A DNA stretch of 64,000 bases from Candidatus Equimonas faecalis (lineage in GTDB: Bacteria; Bacteroidota; Bacteroidia; Bacteroidales; Bacteroidaceae), in NCBI GenBank assembly GCA_018066245.1, contig JAGHRT010000004.1, positions 180,071 through 244,070 of the forward strand. The letters are read 5' to 3'. Shown here in pieces: positions 25,911-35,138 of this stretch (within the stretch, counting starts at the first letter, position 1; each line of letters starts with the position of its first letter). The translations under genes were made by a program, and so were the position numbers. The notes under the pieces are model-generated. The model was not told where the DNA came from, ran no database searches, and saw only the letters and a program-made list of their open reading frames with translations.

Positions 25911-27152
25911 TTAATCCAATTCGAGGTCGCCGTCGTGGATTTCGTGCCAGGGGAGTCCTTGCTTGCCCAGCTCCACCATGAAGGGGTCGGGGTCGAACTC
26001 TTCCACGTTGTGTACGCCGGGCTTTTTCCAAAGTCCCAGCATGAACATACGGGCCCCTATGCAAGCGGGCACGCCCGTAGTGTAGCTGACGCCCTGCATA
26101 CCGGTTTCTTCGTAGGCGGCCTGGTGTGAGCAGTTGTTATATATATAATAGGTGTGCTCCTTGCCATCGAGGCCGATGCCTTTGATACGGCAGCCGATGG
26201 AGGTCTCGCCGTCGTAGTTTTCGCCGAGGTCTTGAGGATTGGGCAACACGGCCTTGAGGAATTGCAGGGGTACAATCTTGACGGTCTCCACGCCCGTTCC
26301 GTCGGCCTTGGGGGCGGTGTACTCAATCTCATCGATACGGTCCATGCCGATGTTCTGTATGACTTCGAGGTGCTTCAGGTAGGCTTCGCCGAAGGTCATC
26401 CAGAAGCGGGCCCGCTTGATGGTGGGATAGTTGATGACGAGGCTTTCTATCTCTTCATGGTGGAGCAGGTAGCTTTCCTTCGGGCCTATGTTGGGGTAGG
26501 TCAGGGGCTGGTGTATTTCCATGGGCTCCGTTTCTATGTACTTGCCGTCCTCATAGTAGAGGCCCTTCTGGGTGATTTCGCGGATGTTGATTTCGGGGTT
26601 GAAGTTCGTGGCGAAGGCTTTGTGGTGGTTGCCGGCGTTGCAATCGACGATGTCGAGGTAGTGGATTTCCTTGAAGTGGTGCTTGGCAGCGTAGGCCGTG
26701 AAGATGCTCGTTACGCCCGGGTCGAAGCCGCAGCCCAGTATGGCGGTGAGTCCGGCCTTCTCGAAGCGCTCGCGGTAGGCCCACTGCCATGAGTACTCGA
26801 AGTGTGCCTCATCCTTCGGCTCATAGTTGGCCGTGTCAAGATAGGAGCAGCCGGCCTCCAGACAGGCGTCCATGATGGTGAGGTCCTGGTACGGCAGAGC
26901 GAGGTTCATCACAAGGTCAGGCTGGAACTCTCGGAAGAGAGCCACCAGTTCGGGCACGTTGTCGGCATCTACCCGTGCGGTCTTGATGTCCGTGCGCCCC
27001 GTAGCCTTGGCTACGGCGGCGGCCAGCGCATCGCACTTTGACTTAGTGCGGCTGGCTATCATGATTTCGTTAAACACGTCGGCGTTTTTCGCCACTTTGT
27101 GTGCGGCGACGGTGGCCACGCCGCCGGCACCGATAATCAGTACTTTTCCCAT
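25911..27152 (-). CDS. saccharopine dehydrogenase family protein, probable carboxy(nor)spermidine synthase
   Basis: The 413-residue product starts MGKVLIIGAGGVATVAAHKV, a Rossmann dinucleotide-binding motif; the longer frame to 27215 crosses the promoter and is rejected. The family includes saccharopine dehydrogenase and the carboxyspermidine/carboxynorspermidine dehydrogenases used by Bacteroidales for polyamines. Supporting segments are LDTANYEPKDEAHFEYSWQW, GCGFDPGVTSIFTAYA and SCSYL-type regions near 95-110. The polyamine role is inferred from family knowledge; no decarboxylase partner (nspC-like) is in the window. It precedes the GH130 gene by 63 bp on the same strand. Confidence 0.82.
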   Translation of the reverse strand: MGKVLIIGAGGVATVAAHKVAKNADVFNEIMIASRTKSKCDALAAAVAKATGRTDIKTARVDADNVPELVALFREFQPDLVMNLALPYQDLTIMDACLEAGCSYLDTANYEPKDEAHFEYSWQWAYRERFEKAGLTAILGCGFDPGVTSIFTAYAAKHHFKEIHYLDIVDCNAGNHHKAFATNFNPEINIREITQKGLYYEDGKYIETEPMEIHQPLTYPNIGPKESYLLHHEEIESLVINYPTIKRARFWMTFGEAYLKHLEVIQNIGMDRIDEIEYTAPKADGTGVETVKIVPLQFLKAVLPNPQDLGENYDGETSIGCRIKGIGLDGKEHTYYIYNNCSHQAAYEETGMQGVSYTTGVPACIGARMFMLGLWKKPGVHNVEEFDPDPFMVELGKQGLPWHEIHDGDLELD

Positions 27153-27184
27153 TGTTGTGTAGTGTAGGTATAATTTTCGCGCTG

Positions 27185-27199
27185 CGAATTTACGAATAA
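27185..27199 (-). promoter_or_regulatory. probable -7 region of the saccharopine-dehydrogenase-family gene
   Basis: On the minus strand the sequence TTATTCGTAAATTCGCAGCG closely resembles the shared TTATTCGTAACTTTGCAGCG promoter block before YitT and pgi, with a TAAATTCG box one base from consensus. It lies 33 bp upstream of ATG 27152. Confidence 0.5.
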
Positions 27200-27308
27200 A
27201 TGGGCACACGGCCAAGTCTTTGCACGCTTTTTTGAGTTTTGGCTGCCGTAGGGCCGCGCCGAGCCCTCTCTAAGGGGAGTTACCGTCCGCGCCGAGGAAG
27301 ACGAAACT

Positions 27309-27395
27309 ACCCTATAGGATAGCGCGAACTATCGTATAGGGTAGGAAAAACTATTGTATAGAGTAGGAAAAACTGTCGTATAGGACGGGATTTTG
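27309..27395. repeat. intergenic repeat cluster, CGTATAGG type
   Basis: Four units (CTATAGGATAG, CGTATAGGGTAGG, TGTATAGAGTAGG, CGTATAGGACGGG) repeat at 22-bp spacing with AAAAACTRT linkers. It lies downstream of the permease gene in the minus direction. Confidence 0.8.
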
Positions 27396-27420
27396 CGGCG
27401 TAGGAGGAACCTGCGGCGGC

Positions 27421-28656
27421 CTACTCGTAGCGAATGGCCTCGATAGGGTCCATGCGGGCTGCCTTGCGGGCTGGCACGTAGCCGAATATAACGCCGATGA
27501 CCGTACACACGAGGAAGCTCACGATGATGCTCCACAAGGGCACGGCGGCGGGCATGTGGAGGAGGCTGCGGGCCAAGGCCGCTCCGCCCTCGCCCAAGAG
27601 GATGCCGAGCAGGCCGCCCGTGATGCTGATGAACACGCTCTCAATGAGGAATTGCAGCATGATGTCGATGCCGCGTGCGCCTACGGACATACGCAGGCCT
27701 ATTTCCTTGGTGCGTTCCGTAACGCTCACGAGCATGATGTTCATGATGCCGATGCCTGCCACAAGGAGGCTGAAGGCGGCGGCTACGACAAGGATGAGCG
27801 TAACGGTGTCCATGGTGCTGGACATGGTGTCCATCATTTCCTGCTGGGAGTTTATGGTGAAGTTGTCGGGCACGCCGTCTTTCAACTTGTGGGTGCGGCG
27901 CAGCACGGCGGTCAGTTCCTCGATGGCTTCGGGGGAGCGCTCCTCGCTCACGGCGGAGCACTGTATGCTGTTGAGGAAGTTCTGCGCAAGGATGCGCTTC
28001 ATCACGCAAGTGTAGGGGGCTATGATGACATTGTCCTGGTCCATGCCCCAACTGTTCGTGCCTTTGCTTTCCAGCACGCCAACGATGCGCATGGGTATGC
28101 TTTTGAAGCGGATGGTCTTGCCAAGGGCGCTGGCGGCTTCGGCTTCCTCGCCGAAAAGGTCGCGCACGATGGTCATGCCCACCACGCAGACTTTGGCGCT
28201 CTTGTTGATGTCGGATTTGGAGAAACAGACGCCTTTTTGAACGGGCCACTGCTTTATGCTGAGGTACTCCTCGTTCTCGCCATAGACGGTGGCCGTGGTG
28301 TTTTTGGAGCCGTAGATGACTTGGCCGGCGGCGGTTACTTCGGGGCTGGCGTTCTTTACCAGCCGTGCCTCGGCCTTGATGGCCTCGAAGTCCTCCACCT
28401 TGAGTGTCTGCATCTCGCTGGGATCCTGGCGCACGCCGCCGTGCATCATGCCGTTTCCGCCGGGACGAACCATCAGCAGGTTGGTGCCCAGCTTGCCTAT
28501 TTCGCCCCTGATGCTCTCTTTGGAGCCTTGGCCGATGGCCATCATTATGATGACGGCGGCCACGCCTATGATGATGCCCAGCATCGAGAGGAAGGAGCGG
28601 AACTTGTTGCTCATTATGGCCTTGAAGGCCACTTTGAAGAGATTGAAGTAGTTCAC
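27421..28656 (-). CDS. MacB-type ABC transporter permease
   Basis: The 411-residue product has the MacB/FtsX architecture: an N-terminal membrane helix (about 20-40, FLSMLGIIIGVAAVIIMMAI), a large periplasmic MacB core domain (about 50-260), and three C-terminal helices (about 285-400, VTLILVVAAAFSLLVAGIGI). MacB-like permeases without fused ATPase pair with a separate ATP-binding protein; here that gene lies 172 bp upstream on the same strand, separated by a repeat cluster. With the adaptor and TolC-like genes before it, it makes a tripartite efflux system for macrolide-, peptide- or lipoprotein-like substrates; the substrate is not deducible. Confidence 0.92.
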   Translation of the reverse strand: MNYFNLFKVAFKAIMSNKFRSFLSMLGIIIGVAAVIIMMAIGQGSKESIRGEIGKLGTNLLMVRPGGNGMMHGGVRQDPSEMQTLKVEDFEAIKAEARLVKNASPEVTAAGQVIYGSKNTTATVYGENEEYLSIKQWPVQKGVCFSKSDINKSAKVCVVGMTIVRDLFGEEAEAASALGKTIRFKSIPMRIVGVLESKGTNSWGMDQDNVIIAPYTCVMKRILAQNFLNSIQCSAVSEERSPEAIEELTAVLRRTHKLKDGVPDNFTINSQQEMMDTMSSTMDTVTLILVVAAAFSLLVAGIGIMNIMLVSVTERTKEIGLRMSVGARGIDIMLQFLIESVFISITGGLLGILLGEGGAALARSLLHMPAAVPLWSIIVSFLVCTVIGVIFGYVPARKAARMDPIEAIRYE

Positions 28657-28728
28657 TTGTTTGTTTTTTCCTTGGATTGGCCTGCGGGATTGGTGCGCAG
28701 GTTTGTTCTTGCTTTACGGGGAGGTGGA

Positions 28729-28799
28729 ACTATCCCGCCGATAGTTTTTACTGGCCTATAGGGGAGGCCGTCCTGTCGGCGGACTAAATTTTCCTATCC
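28729..28799. repeat. intergenic repeat cluster inside the efflux operon
   Basis: An inverted-type CTATCCCGCCGATAG copy, a CCTATAGGGGAGG copy and a TGTCGGCGGACTAA copy occupy the gap between permease and ATPase genes. The array interrupts an otherwise tight gene order and could reduce read-through to the permease. Confidence 0.75.
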
Positions 28800-28828
28800 C
28801 TTGAGTTGTAGAAAGCCCTCGGCAGGTG

Positions 28829-29581
28829 CTAATCGTCCTGATTGACGGGAAGGGCGTCCAGGGCTTCGGCAGCCGAGAGTATGCAGGCGTTCTGCGTGTC
28901 TTCCCTTATTTTGCCGTCGCGCAGCATGATGTTGCGGCTGGAGTATTGGGCGATTTCGGGGTTGTGGGTTACGAATATGATGGTTCGCCCCTCCTTGTGC
29001 AATTTCTGGAAGAGCACCAGCATCTCGAATGAGGTACGGGTGTCCAGATTGCCCGTAGCTTCGTCGGCCAGAATCACGGCGGGATCGTTCACCAGCGCAC
29101 GGGCAATGGCCACGCGCTGCATTTGGCCGCCCGACATCTGGTTGCTCTTGTGGTTCAGCCGGTCGCCAAGACCCACTTCCTGCAAAGCCCTCACGGCAGC
29201 TTCGCGGCGCTGACGTGCCGAGTACTTGCTGTTGTACATCAGCGGCAGCTCCACATTTTCCACCGCCGTGGTCTTGGCCAGCAGATTGTAGTTCTGGAAC
29301 ACGAAACCTATCTTTCTGTTGCGCAGCACGGCACGCTGCGAGCGGCTCATCCTGCGCACGGGAGTGCCGTCCAGGAAGTACTCGCCCGAAGTGGGGGTGT
29401 CGAGGCAGCCAAGCTGGTTGAGAAGCGTACTCTTTCCCGAACCGGACGTTCCCATTATGGTAACGAACTCGCCCTCGTATATCTTGAACGACACGCCGCG
29501 CAGGGCATGGACAACCTCCTCGCCCACCTTGAAGTCGCGGCGCACGTCCTGAAGTTCGATGACTACTTTCCGTTCATTCAT
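28829..29581 (-). CDS. MacB/LolD-type ABC transporter ATP-binding protein
   Basis: The 250-residue ATPase has Walker A GTSGSGKSTLLNQLG at about 45-59, Q-loop VFQNYNLL, signature SGGQMQRVAIARAL, Walker B VILADEATGNLD and the H-loop IIFVTHNPE. This is the MacB/LolD subfamily that powers mechanotransmission permeases. Its start overlaps the end of the adaptor gene by 4 nt, so translation is coupled. The permease is a separate gene downstream. About 30 residues follow the H-loop and do not form another domain. Confidence 0.94.
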   Translation of the reverse strand: MNERKVVIELQDVRRDFKVGEEVVHALRGVSFKIYEGEFVTIMGTSGSGKSTLLNQLGCLDTPTSGEYFLDGTPVRRMSRSQRAVLRNRKIGFVFQNYNLLAKTTAVENVELPLMYNSKYSARQRREAAVRALQEVGLGDRLNHKSNQMSGGQMQRVAIARALVNDPAVILADEATGNLDTRTSFEMLVLFQKLHKEGRTIIFVTHNPEIAQYSSRNIMLRDGKIREDTQNACILSAAEALDALPVNQDD

Positions 29582-30738
29582 TTCTTCGGGGTGTTTTTCT
29601 TATCGTCGCGCCTCTTCATCTTAGGCATGAAGGGGTTCTGATTGGCCTCGGCACCCGCATTGTCGAGTCCGCCGACCTCACAGTCTGTAATTACCTTGGT
29701 GCCTTCCGGCAGGCCGCTGAGCACCTCCACCAGCGTACCATCGGTCATTCCCGTCTGAACGGCTACGGCCCGCAGCACGGTCCCGTCCAGCGTCCATACC
29801 TTCTTTTCTGCCTGAACGTCCTGGATGGACTGTTCGGGGGTGAGGAGAGTGGAGTCGGGGCGGAACTGCAAGGCCGAAGCCGGCACCACGAGGGCGTTCT
29901 GCACCTCCATGGTCACGATGTTCACGTTGGCGGTGAGCCCGGGCTTGAGCTTGAGGTCGGGGTTCGGGGCGGAGATGACCACCTCGTAGGTTACGACGTT
30001 GCTCTCGGTGGTGGCCTCCTGCCTGACCTGCGTAACGTGGCCCTCGAAGGTATCGTCGGGGAAAGCATCCACGCTGAACGTAACGTGCTGGCCTTCCCTC
30101 ACGCCGCCTATGTCGGCCTCGTCGATGTCGGCTATTACGCGCATGTCGGTCAGGTCTTGGGCAATGGTGAAGAGTTCAGGGGTCGTCATGGCTGCGGCTA
30201 CGGTCTGTCCCTCTTCCACGGCCTTCTTCAGCACTACGCCGTCGATGGGAGCCGTAATCGTGGCATAGCCGAGATTGGTGCGTGCCTGCTGTACGCTCTG
30301 CTGCTGCACTTGCACCTGCTGCTGGGCCTGATGGTAGGACAACTTGGCCTGGTCGTACTCGTCGGCGCTGATGAGGCCCTTGTCGTAGAGGGTCTTCATG
30401 CGATTGTAGTTGGTCTGCTGGTAAGCAAGGCTGCTCTGCGCATTCTGAAGGTTGCTCTGCGCACTCTGAAGGGCGGAGCGGAGGTTCGTCTTGTCAAGCT
30501 CGGCAATCACCTGCCCCTTTTTGACCACACTGTTGTAGTCCACGTAAATCTTGTCGATTATGCCGCTCACCTGCGTACCTACGGTAACCTGCGTTACAGG
30601 CTCGATGGTGCCCGTTGCGGTAATGCTGGTGCTGAGTGTCTGGCGAAGGGCGGGTTGGGAGTTGTAAGTTACGCTCTGCTCCTTGGCACATCCTGCCAAG
30701 AGAAGGGCGGCTGCTGCGAAATAGTGTATGGCTTTCAT
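29578..30738 (-). CDS. MacA-like efflux periplasmic adaptor lipoprotein
   Basis: The 386-residue membrane-fusion protein starts MKAIHYFAAAALLLAGCAKE; LLAGC is a lipobox, so it is probably a lipoprotein anchored in a membrane. It shows a barrel-sandwich half motif (TVGTQVSGIIDKIYVDYNSV, about 50-69), a Gln-rich coiled-coil hairpin (about 85-160), the second half motif (ATITAPIDGVVLKKAVEEGQ), then beta-barrel and membrane-proximal domains. It would bridge the MacB-type complex and the TolC-like channel. It overlaps the ATPase gene by 4 nt and follows the TolC-like gene by 47 bp. Confidence 0.93.
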   Translation of the reverse strand: MKAIHYFAAAALLLAGCAKEQSVTYNSQPALRQTLSTSITATGTIEPVTQVTVGTQVSGIIDKIYVDYNSVVKKGQVIAELDKTNLRSALQSAQSNLQNAQSSLAYQQTNYNRMKTLYDKGLISADEYDQAKLSYHQAQQQVQVQQQSVQQARTNLGYATITAPIDGVVLKKAVEEGQTVAAAMTTPELFTIAQDLTDMRVIADIDEADIGGVREGQHVTFSVDAFPDDTFEGHVTQVRQEATTESNVVTYEVVISAPNPDLKLKPGLTANVNIVTMEVQNALVVPASALQFRPDSTLLTPEQSIQDVQAEKKVWTLDGTVLRAVAVQTGMTDGTLVEVLSGLPEGTKVITDCEVGGLDNAGAEANQNPFMPKMKRRDDKKNTPKK

Positions 30739-30785
30739 ATAATGGAGTGTTACGAAATTGCAGTTTGTCCGTGCGGTGGTGGAAT

Positions 30786-32132
30786 TTAGAACTCCAGCGG
30801 TTCTCCGCCGTAGAAGTTCAGCAGGGAGCGGTAGAGCACTGTGGTGTATTTGTCCTGAAGGAGTGTCTGGCGGCTCTGGAGGAGGGCCGTGCGGCTCTGG
30901 AGAAGGTCGCTGATGTTCTTGAGTCCTACCTTGAACTGTTCGTCGAGGAGCTGGAAGCTGGCTTCGCGGCTCTTCACGTTGCTTTGCGAGGCGGCGAACT
31001 TCTGCTGACTGTTGGTAGCGGTCAGCCAGTACTGCTCAATGTTCTGATACAAGGTTTTCTTGGCGTCGTCCAGGTTGAGCTGGGCGGTGAGCTCATCGAC
31101 CTTGGCCCGCTCCACGTTGCTCTTCACGCGCCGCTGGTCGAGAATAGGTATGCTTACGCCCACACCGACGTTGGCGTTGAAATTGTTTTTCAGCTGCTGG
31201 CCGAAAGAGTTGGCGGCTCCCGTCATGTGACTGTCGTTCAAGCCTGCATTGAGGGAGATGGAGGGTATGCGGGCGGCCTTGGCGATGCGCGTGGCCAGCT
31301 GGCTCTGCTCAATGCCCAGCTGTGCGCTCTTCACTTCGGGACGCGAGGCCACGGCACGGCTGTACACGTCCATGCGGTCGGGGATGGGCTTCATGGCGGC
31401 GGCATCGGAGAGCGACGGGGCGGCCACATCGAGGCTCTCGCCGGCGGGCAGCTCCAAAATCTGGGCCAGTTCCAACTTCGCCTGGCTGATTTGGGTGCGC
31501 GTGTTCACCAAGTCGTACTGGCCGCTGCTTACGGTAGCCTCCAGTTCCAGCACGGAGGCGCGTGCCATCTTGCCGTTCTCCATGAACGCCACGCCACGCT
31601 GCCAAATAATACTGTCCTGATGCAGGATTTTTTCGTTTACCTTGACGGCTTCCTGCATATAGAGTATTTGCACGTAGAGCTGGGCGATACGCTCGACAAG
31701 GGCGTTCTGCTGCTCGGTCAGGCTGAGTTGGCTGATTTTATTGGCTAATTCGGCGCTCTCGATGTTCATTTCGCGTTGCCGCCCGTTATACACCAGCCAG
31801 TTGGCGTTTACGCCGTAGCTGCCGCTCTCGGTAACCTTCTTGGCACTACTGCCCGTCAGGCTACCGTTTACGTAGGTTACGGCGCTTTCCTGGAAGGGGC
31901 GCCATGTGGCACTCTCGCTGAGCGAAGCGCTCAGGGTGGGAAGCCACGCGGCCTTGCGCTCTTTCAGGTTGATGTCTTGGGTGAGCGTGAGGGCTTCGGC
32001 CTTTTTGATCGTGATGTTGTGTTGGAGGGCGTAGTCGATGCACTCCTGGAGGGTGAACACACGGGTAGCGGCCTCCGCAGTGGCGTAGGAGCCCCATGCG
32101 AAAGCGGCGAGTATCAGAAGTTTATTCTTCAT
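30786..32132 (-). CDS. TolC-family outer membrane efflux protein
   Basis: The 448-residue product has a signal peptide (MKNKLLILAAFAWGSYATAE) and two outer-membrane-efflux-protein repeats (about 25-220 and 235-440). Hallmarks are FTLQECIDYALQHNITIKKA and the paired coiled coils LEATVSSGQYDLVNTRTQIS and FQLLDEQFKVGLKNISDLLQ. It forms the outer-membrane channel of the tripartite exporter encoded downstream. It follows the DUF4831 gene by 35 bp and precedes the adaptor by 47 bp, in the order expected of an operon. Confidence 0.94.
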   Translation of the reverse strand: MKNKLLILAAFAWGSYATAEAATRVFTLQECIDYALQHNITIKKAEALTLTQDINLKERKAAWLPTLSASLSESATWRPFQESAVTYVNGSLTGSSAKKVTESGSYGVNANWLVYNGRQREMNIESAELANKISQLSLTEQQNALVERIAQLYVQILYMQEAVKVNEKILHQDSIIWQRGVAFMENGKMARASVLELEATVSSGQYDLVNTRTQISQAKLELAQILELPAGESLDVAAPSLSDAAAMKPIPDRMDVYSRAVASRPEVKSAQLGIEQSQLATRIAKAARIPSISLNAGLNDSHMTGAANSFGQQLKNNFNANVGVGVSIPILDQRRVKSNVERAKVDELTAQLNLDDAKKTLYQNIEQYWLTATNSQQKFAASQSNVKSREASFQLLDEQFKVGLKNISDLLQSRTALLQSRQTLLQDKYTTVLYRSLLNFYGGEPLEF

Positions 32133-32167
32133 GCTGTAAGGATTTTCGGTAAGGGTAGGAACTGCCG

Positions 32168-33238
32168 TCAGGGCGTGGCGTCCAACTTCTGCAGGCCGCC
32201 CGTGGTGGGGTTGAGCCAGACGTGGGTGGTCTGCTTTTTGTTGAAGAGCTCACCGCCGAGATGCTCGATACGGCCTACTTGCGCGAAGGGTAGGGTCTGC
32301 TGCCACACGATGTTGTCGTGGCTGTCGGTGAGCGTAACCAGCACATTGCTGCTCACGCAGTAGCGCAGGTCTTCCTGCTCCTTGCGGCTGCCTTTCTGCG
32401 AAGGGTCTTCGGCGGGCAGTGTGTGCTGGTTGGCGAATGTGAAGTAGTAGGGTTCGCCGTCGGCTGCCTCGGCGGGCAGCACGCCGAGCTGCGGCGAGAA
32501 GCGGAAGGCCACCTGACGTGCGCCCTCGAAGTTGGCGGGGCGTATGCCGAAGGTGAACGTGTGGCGCGATGCGGCCGTCCATCCGCAGAAGAGCTGGGTG
32601 AGGCCTTCCTCCTGCCGGGTGAGGCCGGCAAGCATCTGCTTGAGCTGTTCGCCGTCCTTGGGCATGAAGTCGGCCTGCCCCTTCATGAGCAAGGAGCGGT
32701 TTTCGCGTATGTCGCATATTTCGGCAGCGGCCAGCTCAGCGGCTTTGCGCCGGCTGGTGGCGGCCAGCATCTCGGGCGTCTTGCACTTGTCGGCATCCAC
32801 CATCGTGGCAGGGAGCTGTTCGGAACTTGCCTGCGTGAGGGGCTGCGGCTGGGGAGCCTCGGCGTTCACGGCCAGAAGGCAGCCGTCGGGAGCGAGCGTT
32901 ACGAGTGGTGCCGAGGTCTTGGCCTTCAGTTTTATGGAGAAGGCTCGGGAGGGGTCGGCCACGCCGTAGGGCACCACCGACACGGTGGTGAGCTGCCAAT
33001 TCTCCTCCTTCTGCTGCGGCACATTGTCCTGACGGAGGAAGTGGGAGGCGTAGGGGGCGTACTCCCCGGGAGTCCTCACCTCGCGCAGGGCTTCCACAGT
33101 CAGATGGAGGCGCGTTTCAGGCAGGAAGTAGCAGATGCCGTCGGCGGTAAGGCCGGGCGTGAACACGGCCACCTCGGTTTGGGCGGTGGCTGCGGCGGCC
33201 ATACTGAGGGCCAGGGTAAAAATGGGCAAGCGCTTCAT
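32168..33238 (-). CDS. DUF4831 family secreted protein
   Basis: The 356-residue product has a signal peptide (MKRLPIFTLALSMAAAATAQ) and matches the uncharacterised DUF4831 family of Bacteroidota in overall plan: ICYFLPETRLHLTVEA near residue 40, DNRSLL-type and RQEEGLTQLFCGW segments in the middle, and YYFTFANQHTLP later. No catalytic motif is recognised. It heads the minus-strand run with the efflux genes, 35 bp before the TolC-like gene, which hints at a shared envelope role, but that is inference. Confidence 0.8.
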   Translation of the reverse strand: MKRLPIFTLALSMAAAATAQTEVAVFTPGLTADGICYFLPETRLHLTVEALREVRTPGEYAPYASHFLRQDNVPQQKEENWQLTTVSVVPYGVADPSRAFSIKLKAKTSAPLVTLAPDGCLLAVNAEAPQPQPLTQASSEQLPATMVDADKCKTPEMLAATSRRKAAELAAAEICDIRENRSLLMKGQADFMPKDGEQLKQMLAGLTRQEEGLTQLFCGWTAASRHTFTFGIRPANFEGARQVAFRFSPQLGVLPAEAADGEPYYFTFANQHTLPAEDPSQKGSRKEQEDLRYCVSSNVLVTLTDSHDNIVWQQTLPFAQVGRIEHLGGELFNKKQTTHVWLNPTTGGLQKLDATP

Positions 33239-33287
33239 TTCTTTGGGGGATAAGGGCGGATAAACAGATGTACGGAACGGCGCTCAC

Positions 33288-33370
33288 CGGCCTATAGGAG
33301 AGTTTTTCCTGCCGTATAGAGTAGGCCATCCTATCGTATAGGACAGTCCGCACTACCCTATAGGCCAGTG
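33288..33370. repeat. intergenic repeat cluster, CCTATAGG type
   Basis: Four copies with CCTATAGGAG, CGTATAGAGTAGG, TCGTATAGGACAG and CCTATAGGCCAG cores alternate at 21-24 bp steps. It lies between the DUF4831 start and the stop of the coiled-coil lipoprotein gene. Confidence 0.75.
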
Positions 33371-33392
33371 GCGACGATTCCTTGGGAAGATG

Positions 33393-34253
33393 TTACTTCA
33401 CTACGATGACGAGATACTTGCTTACGCTCCAGAACGTGTCGGGGTCGGTGATGCGCAGCGTGTACTGGCCCTTCGTGTCCTTGTCGAGGGAGTAGGAGCC
33501 GGCGGGGTGGTTGGTCTTGAGACTGGCGCTCTTGGAGTAGAGATGAATCACCTTTGTGGTGCGCGTGTCAATCTTTGTGAAATAGTCGCGGGCGAAGTTG
33601 CCGGAACGGAGCACCTCGCCGCTGTCGATGATGCGCTGCTCCTTCAGCTCACGCTTGGTGCCGAACACATAGTAGGCGGTGTGCAGGTCCTTGTCCTGCT
33701 GAGCCACGGTCTGAGCCCGCTCCGTGTTCTGCTTATCCAAGTCGCGCACATTGTTGCTCAGATTGTGGATTTCCTCGCTCTGCTCCGCGATGGTGGCCTT
33801 CTGCCGGGCCATTTCCTCCTGCAAGGAGGCGATTTGCGCAGTCTTGTCCTCCAACTCCGTGGTCAGGCGGTTGATGGTGGCTTCCAGCGACTGCTTCAGC
33901 TTGCTGCTGTTGATGCTGCTCTCTTTCAGCTGCTGGCGCAGCTGGCCTATAAGCTCGCGGTTCACCTGCATGGTGCGCTGGATTTCTGCAATGTTCTGGC
34001 GGATTTCCTCACGGCTGTTCTGCTCGCCGCTCTGGCGGGCCACGTTGATGCGTCCCTCGGCCACGTTGATGCTCTGGAAGCCCTCCTGCACCTCATTGAG
34101 GATGCTGATGAGGTCGTTCAGCTCATTCTCTTTCTGAGCCACGATGGTGCGCAGCGAGTCGTTGGAATTGACAGCCTGCGCCAACTGTTCCTTTCGCGTG
34201 TTACAAGCCGTGATGCACGTCAGGGCTGCGATGATGACAAGAATCTGTTTCAT
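33393..34253 (-). CDS. coiled-coil lipoprotein of unknown function
   Basis: The 286-residue product starts MKQILVIIAALTCITACNTR; ITAC is a lipobox, so the mature N-terminal Cys is probably lipidated. Residues 25-185 are a long heptad-rich coiled coil (many Gln, Glu, Ile, Leu), and the last 90 residues form a beta-rich domain (YYVFGTKRELKEQRIIDSGE, KVIHLYSKSASLKTNHPAGSY split). I do not know the family function; similar two-part lipoproteins are widespread in Bacteroidales. It follows rsmI on the same strand after 66 bp. Confidence 0.78.
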   Translation of the reverse strand: MKQILVIIAALTCITACNTRKEQLAQAVNSNDSLRTIVAQKENELNDLISILNEVQEGFQSINVAEGRINVARQSGEQNSREEIRQNIAEIQRTMQVNRELIGQLRQQLKESSINSSKLKQSLEATINRLTTELEDKTAQIASLQEEMARQKATIAEQSEEIHNLSNNVRDLDKQNTERAQTVAQQDKDLHTAYYVFGTKRELKEQRIIDSGEVLRSGNFARDYFTKIDTRTTKVIHLYSKSASLKTNHPAGSYSLDKDTKGQYTLRITDPDTFWSVSKYLVIVVK

Positions 34254-34319
34254 AATTTGAATGATTTAGTTGTTGGTTTGTTCTATTATATATATGGAGT
34301 GTCTTGACGGCAGGGAGGC

Positions 34320-34988
34320 TTACTTTCCTCCCACCACCACGACGAACTCGCCTCGGGGAGCATGGGCCTGGAAGTGGGCGGCCACTTCGGCCAGCGTACC
34401 GCGCACGCTCTCCTCATGTACCTTGCTGATTTCGCGGCATACCGAACAGAGCCTCTCGCCGCCGAATACGGCCGAGAGTTCGCCGAGCAGCCTGACCACG
34501 CGGTAGGGGCTTTCGTAGAACACCATGGTGCGCTGTTCTTCGCGGAGGGCCTCGATACGCCCCTGGCGGCCTTTTTTCTGCGGGAGGAAGCCCTCAAAGC
34601 AGAAGCGGTCGCAGGGCAAGCCGCTGCTCACCAATGCGGGCACGAAAGCCGTGGCTCCAGGCAAGCATTGCACCTCCACGCCCTGCCGGACGCACGCCCG
34701 CACAAGCAGAAAGCCGGGGTCGCTGATGCCGGGGGTACCCGCGTCGCTAATCAAGGCCATCGTCTCGCCACCGGCCATACGAGCCGCCATCATGTCGGCT
34801 GTCTGGTGTTCATTGAACTTATGATGGCTCATCAGGTGCGTATGGATGTCGAAATGCTTCAGCAGGTTTCCGCTGGTGCGCGTGTCCTCGGCGAGCACCA
34901 AATCGGCCTCTCGCAAGATGCGCAGCGCACGCAGCGTAATGTCTTCCATATTGCCCACAGGCGTAGGCACAAGATATAATTTACCCAT
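34320..34988 (-). CDS. rsmI: 16S rRNA (cytidine(1402)-2'-O)-methyltransferase
   Basis: RsmI methylates the 2'-OH of C1402 in 16S rRNA with SAM. The 222-residue product begins LYLVPTPVGNMEDITLRALR and contains LAEDTRTSGNLLKHF, SHHKFNEHQ, ALISDAGTPGISDPG and PRGEFVVVVGGK, all family signatures. It is shorter than the roughly 285-residue enterobacterial form because the C-terminal extension is absent, which is normal for Bacteroidota. A -7 box lies just upstream at 34997-35004. Confidence 0.94.
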   Translation of the reverse strand: MGKLYLVPTPVGNMEDITLRALRILREADLVLAEDTRTSGNLLKHFDIHTHLMSHHKFNEHQTADMMAARMAGGETMALISDAGTPGISDPGFLLVRACVRQGVEVQCLPGATAFVPALVSSGLPCDRFCFEGFLPQKKGRQGRIEALREEQRTMVFYESPYRVVRLLGELSAVFGGERLCSVCREISKVHEESVRGTLAEVAAHFQAHAPRGEFVVVVGGK

Positions 34989-34996
34989 TCTGAGGG

Positions 34997-35004
34997 CAAA
35001 ATTA
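34997..35004 (-). promoter_or_regulatory. rsmI -7 box
   Basis: The minus strand reads TAATTTTG 8 bp before the rsmI ATG, implying a very short leader or leaderless mRNA. Confidence 0.5.
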
Positions 35005-35047
35005 CGGAAAAAACGCGAAGTGAGGCGCGTGTATGGGAACTTTTTTG

Positions 35048-35055
35048 TACTTTTG
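35048..35055 (+). promoter_or_regulatory. -7 box of the AI-2E family transporter gene
   Basis: TACTTTTG matches TAnnTTTG and lies 84 bp before ATG 35139, divergent from the rsmI box. No TTTG is found at the ideal -33 spacing. Confidence 0.5.
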
Positions 35056-35138
35056 CCCCAAATTTAAGGATTATTGGTTTTTCAACCGCCCACTTTATAC
35101 ATTTATATGCCATATCGTCCCTGAAAATCCTGCTTTCC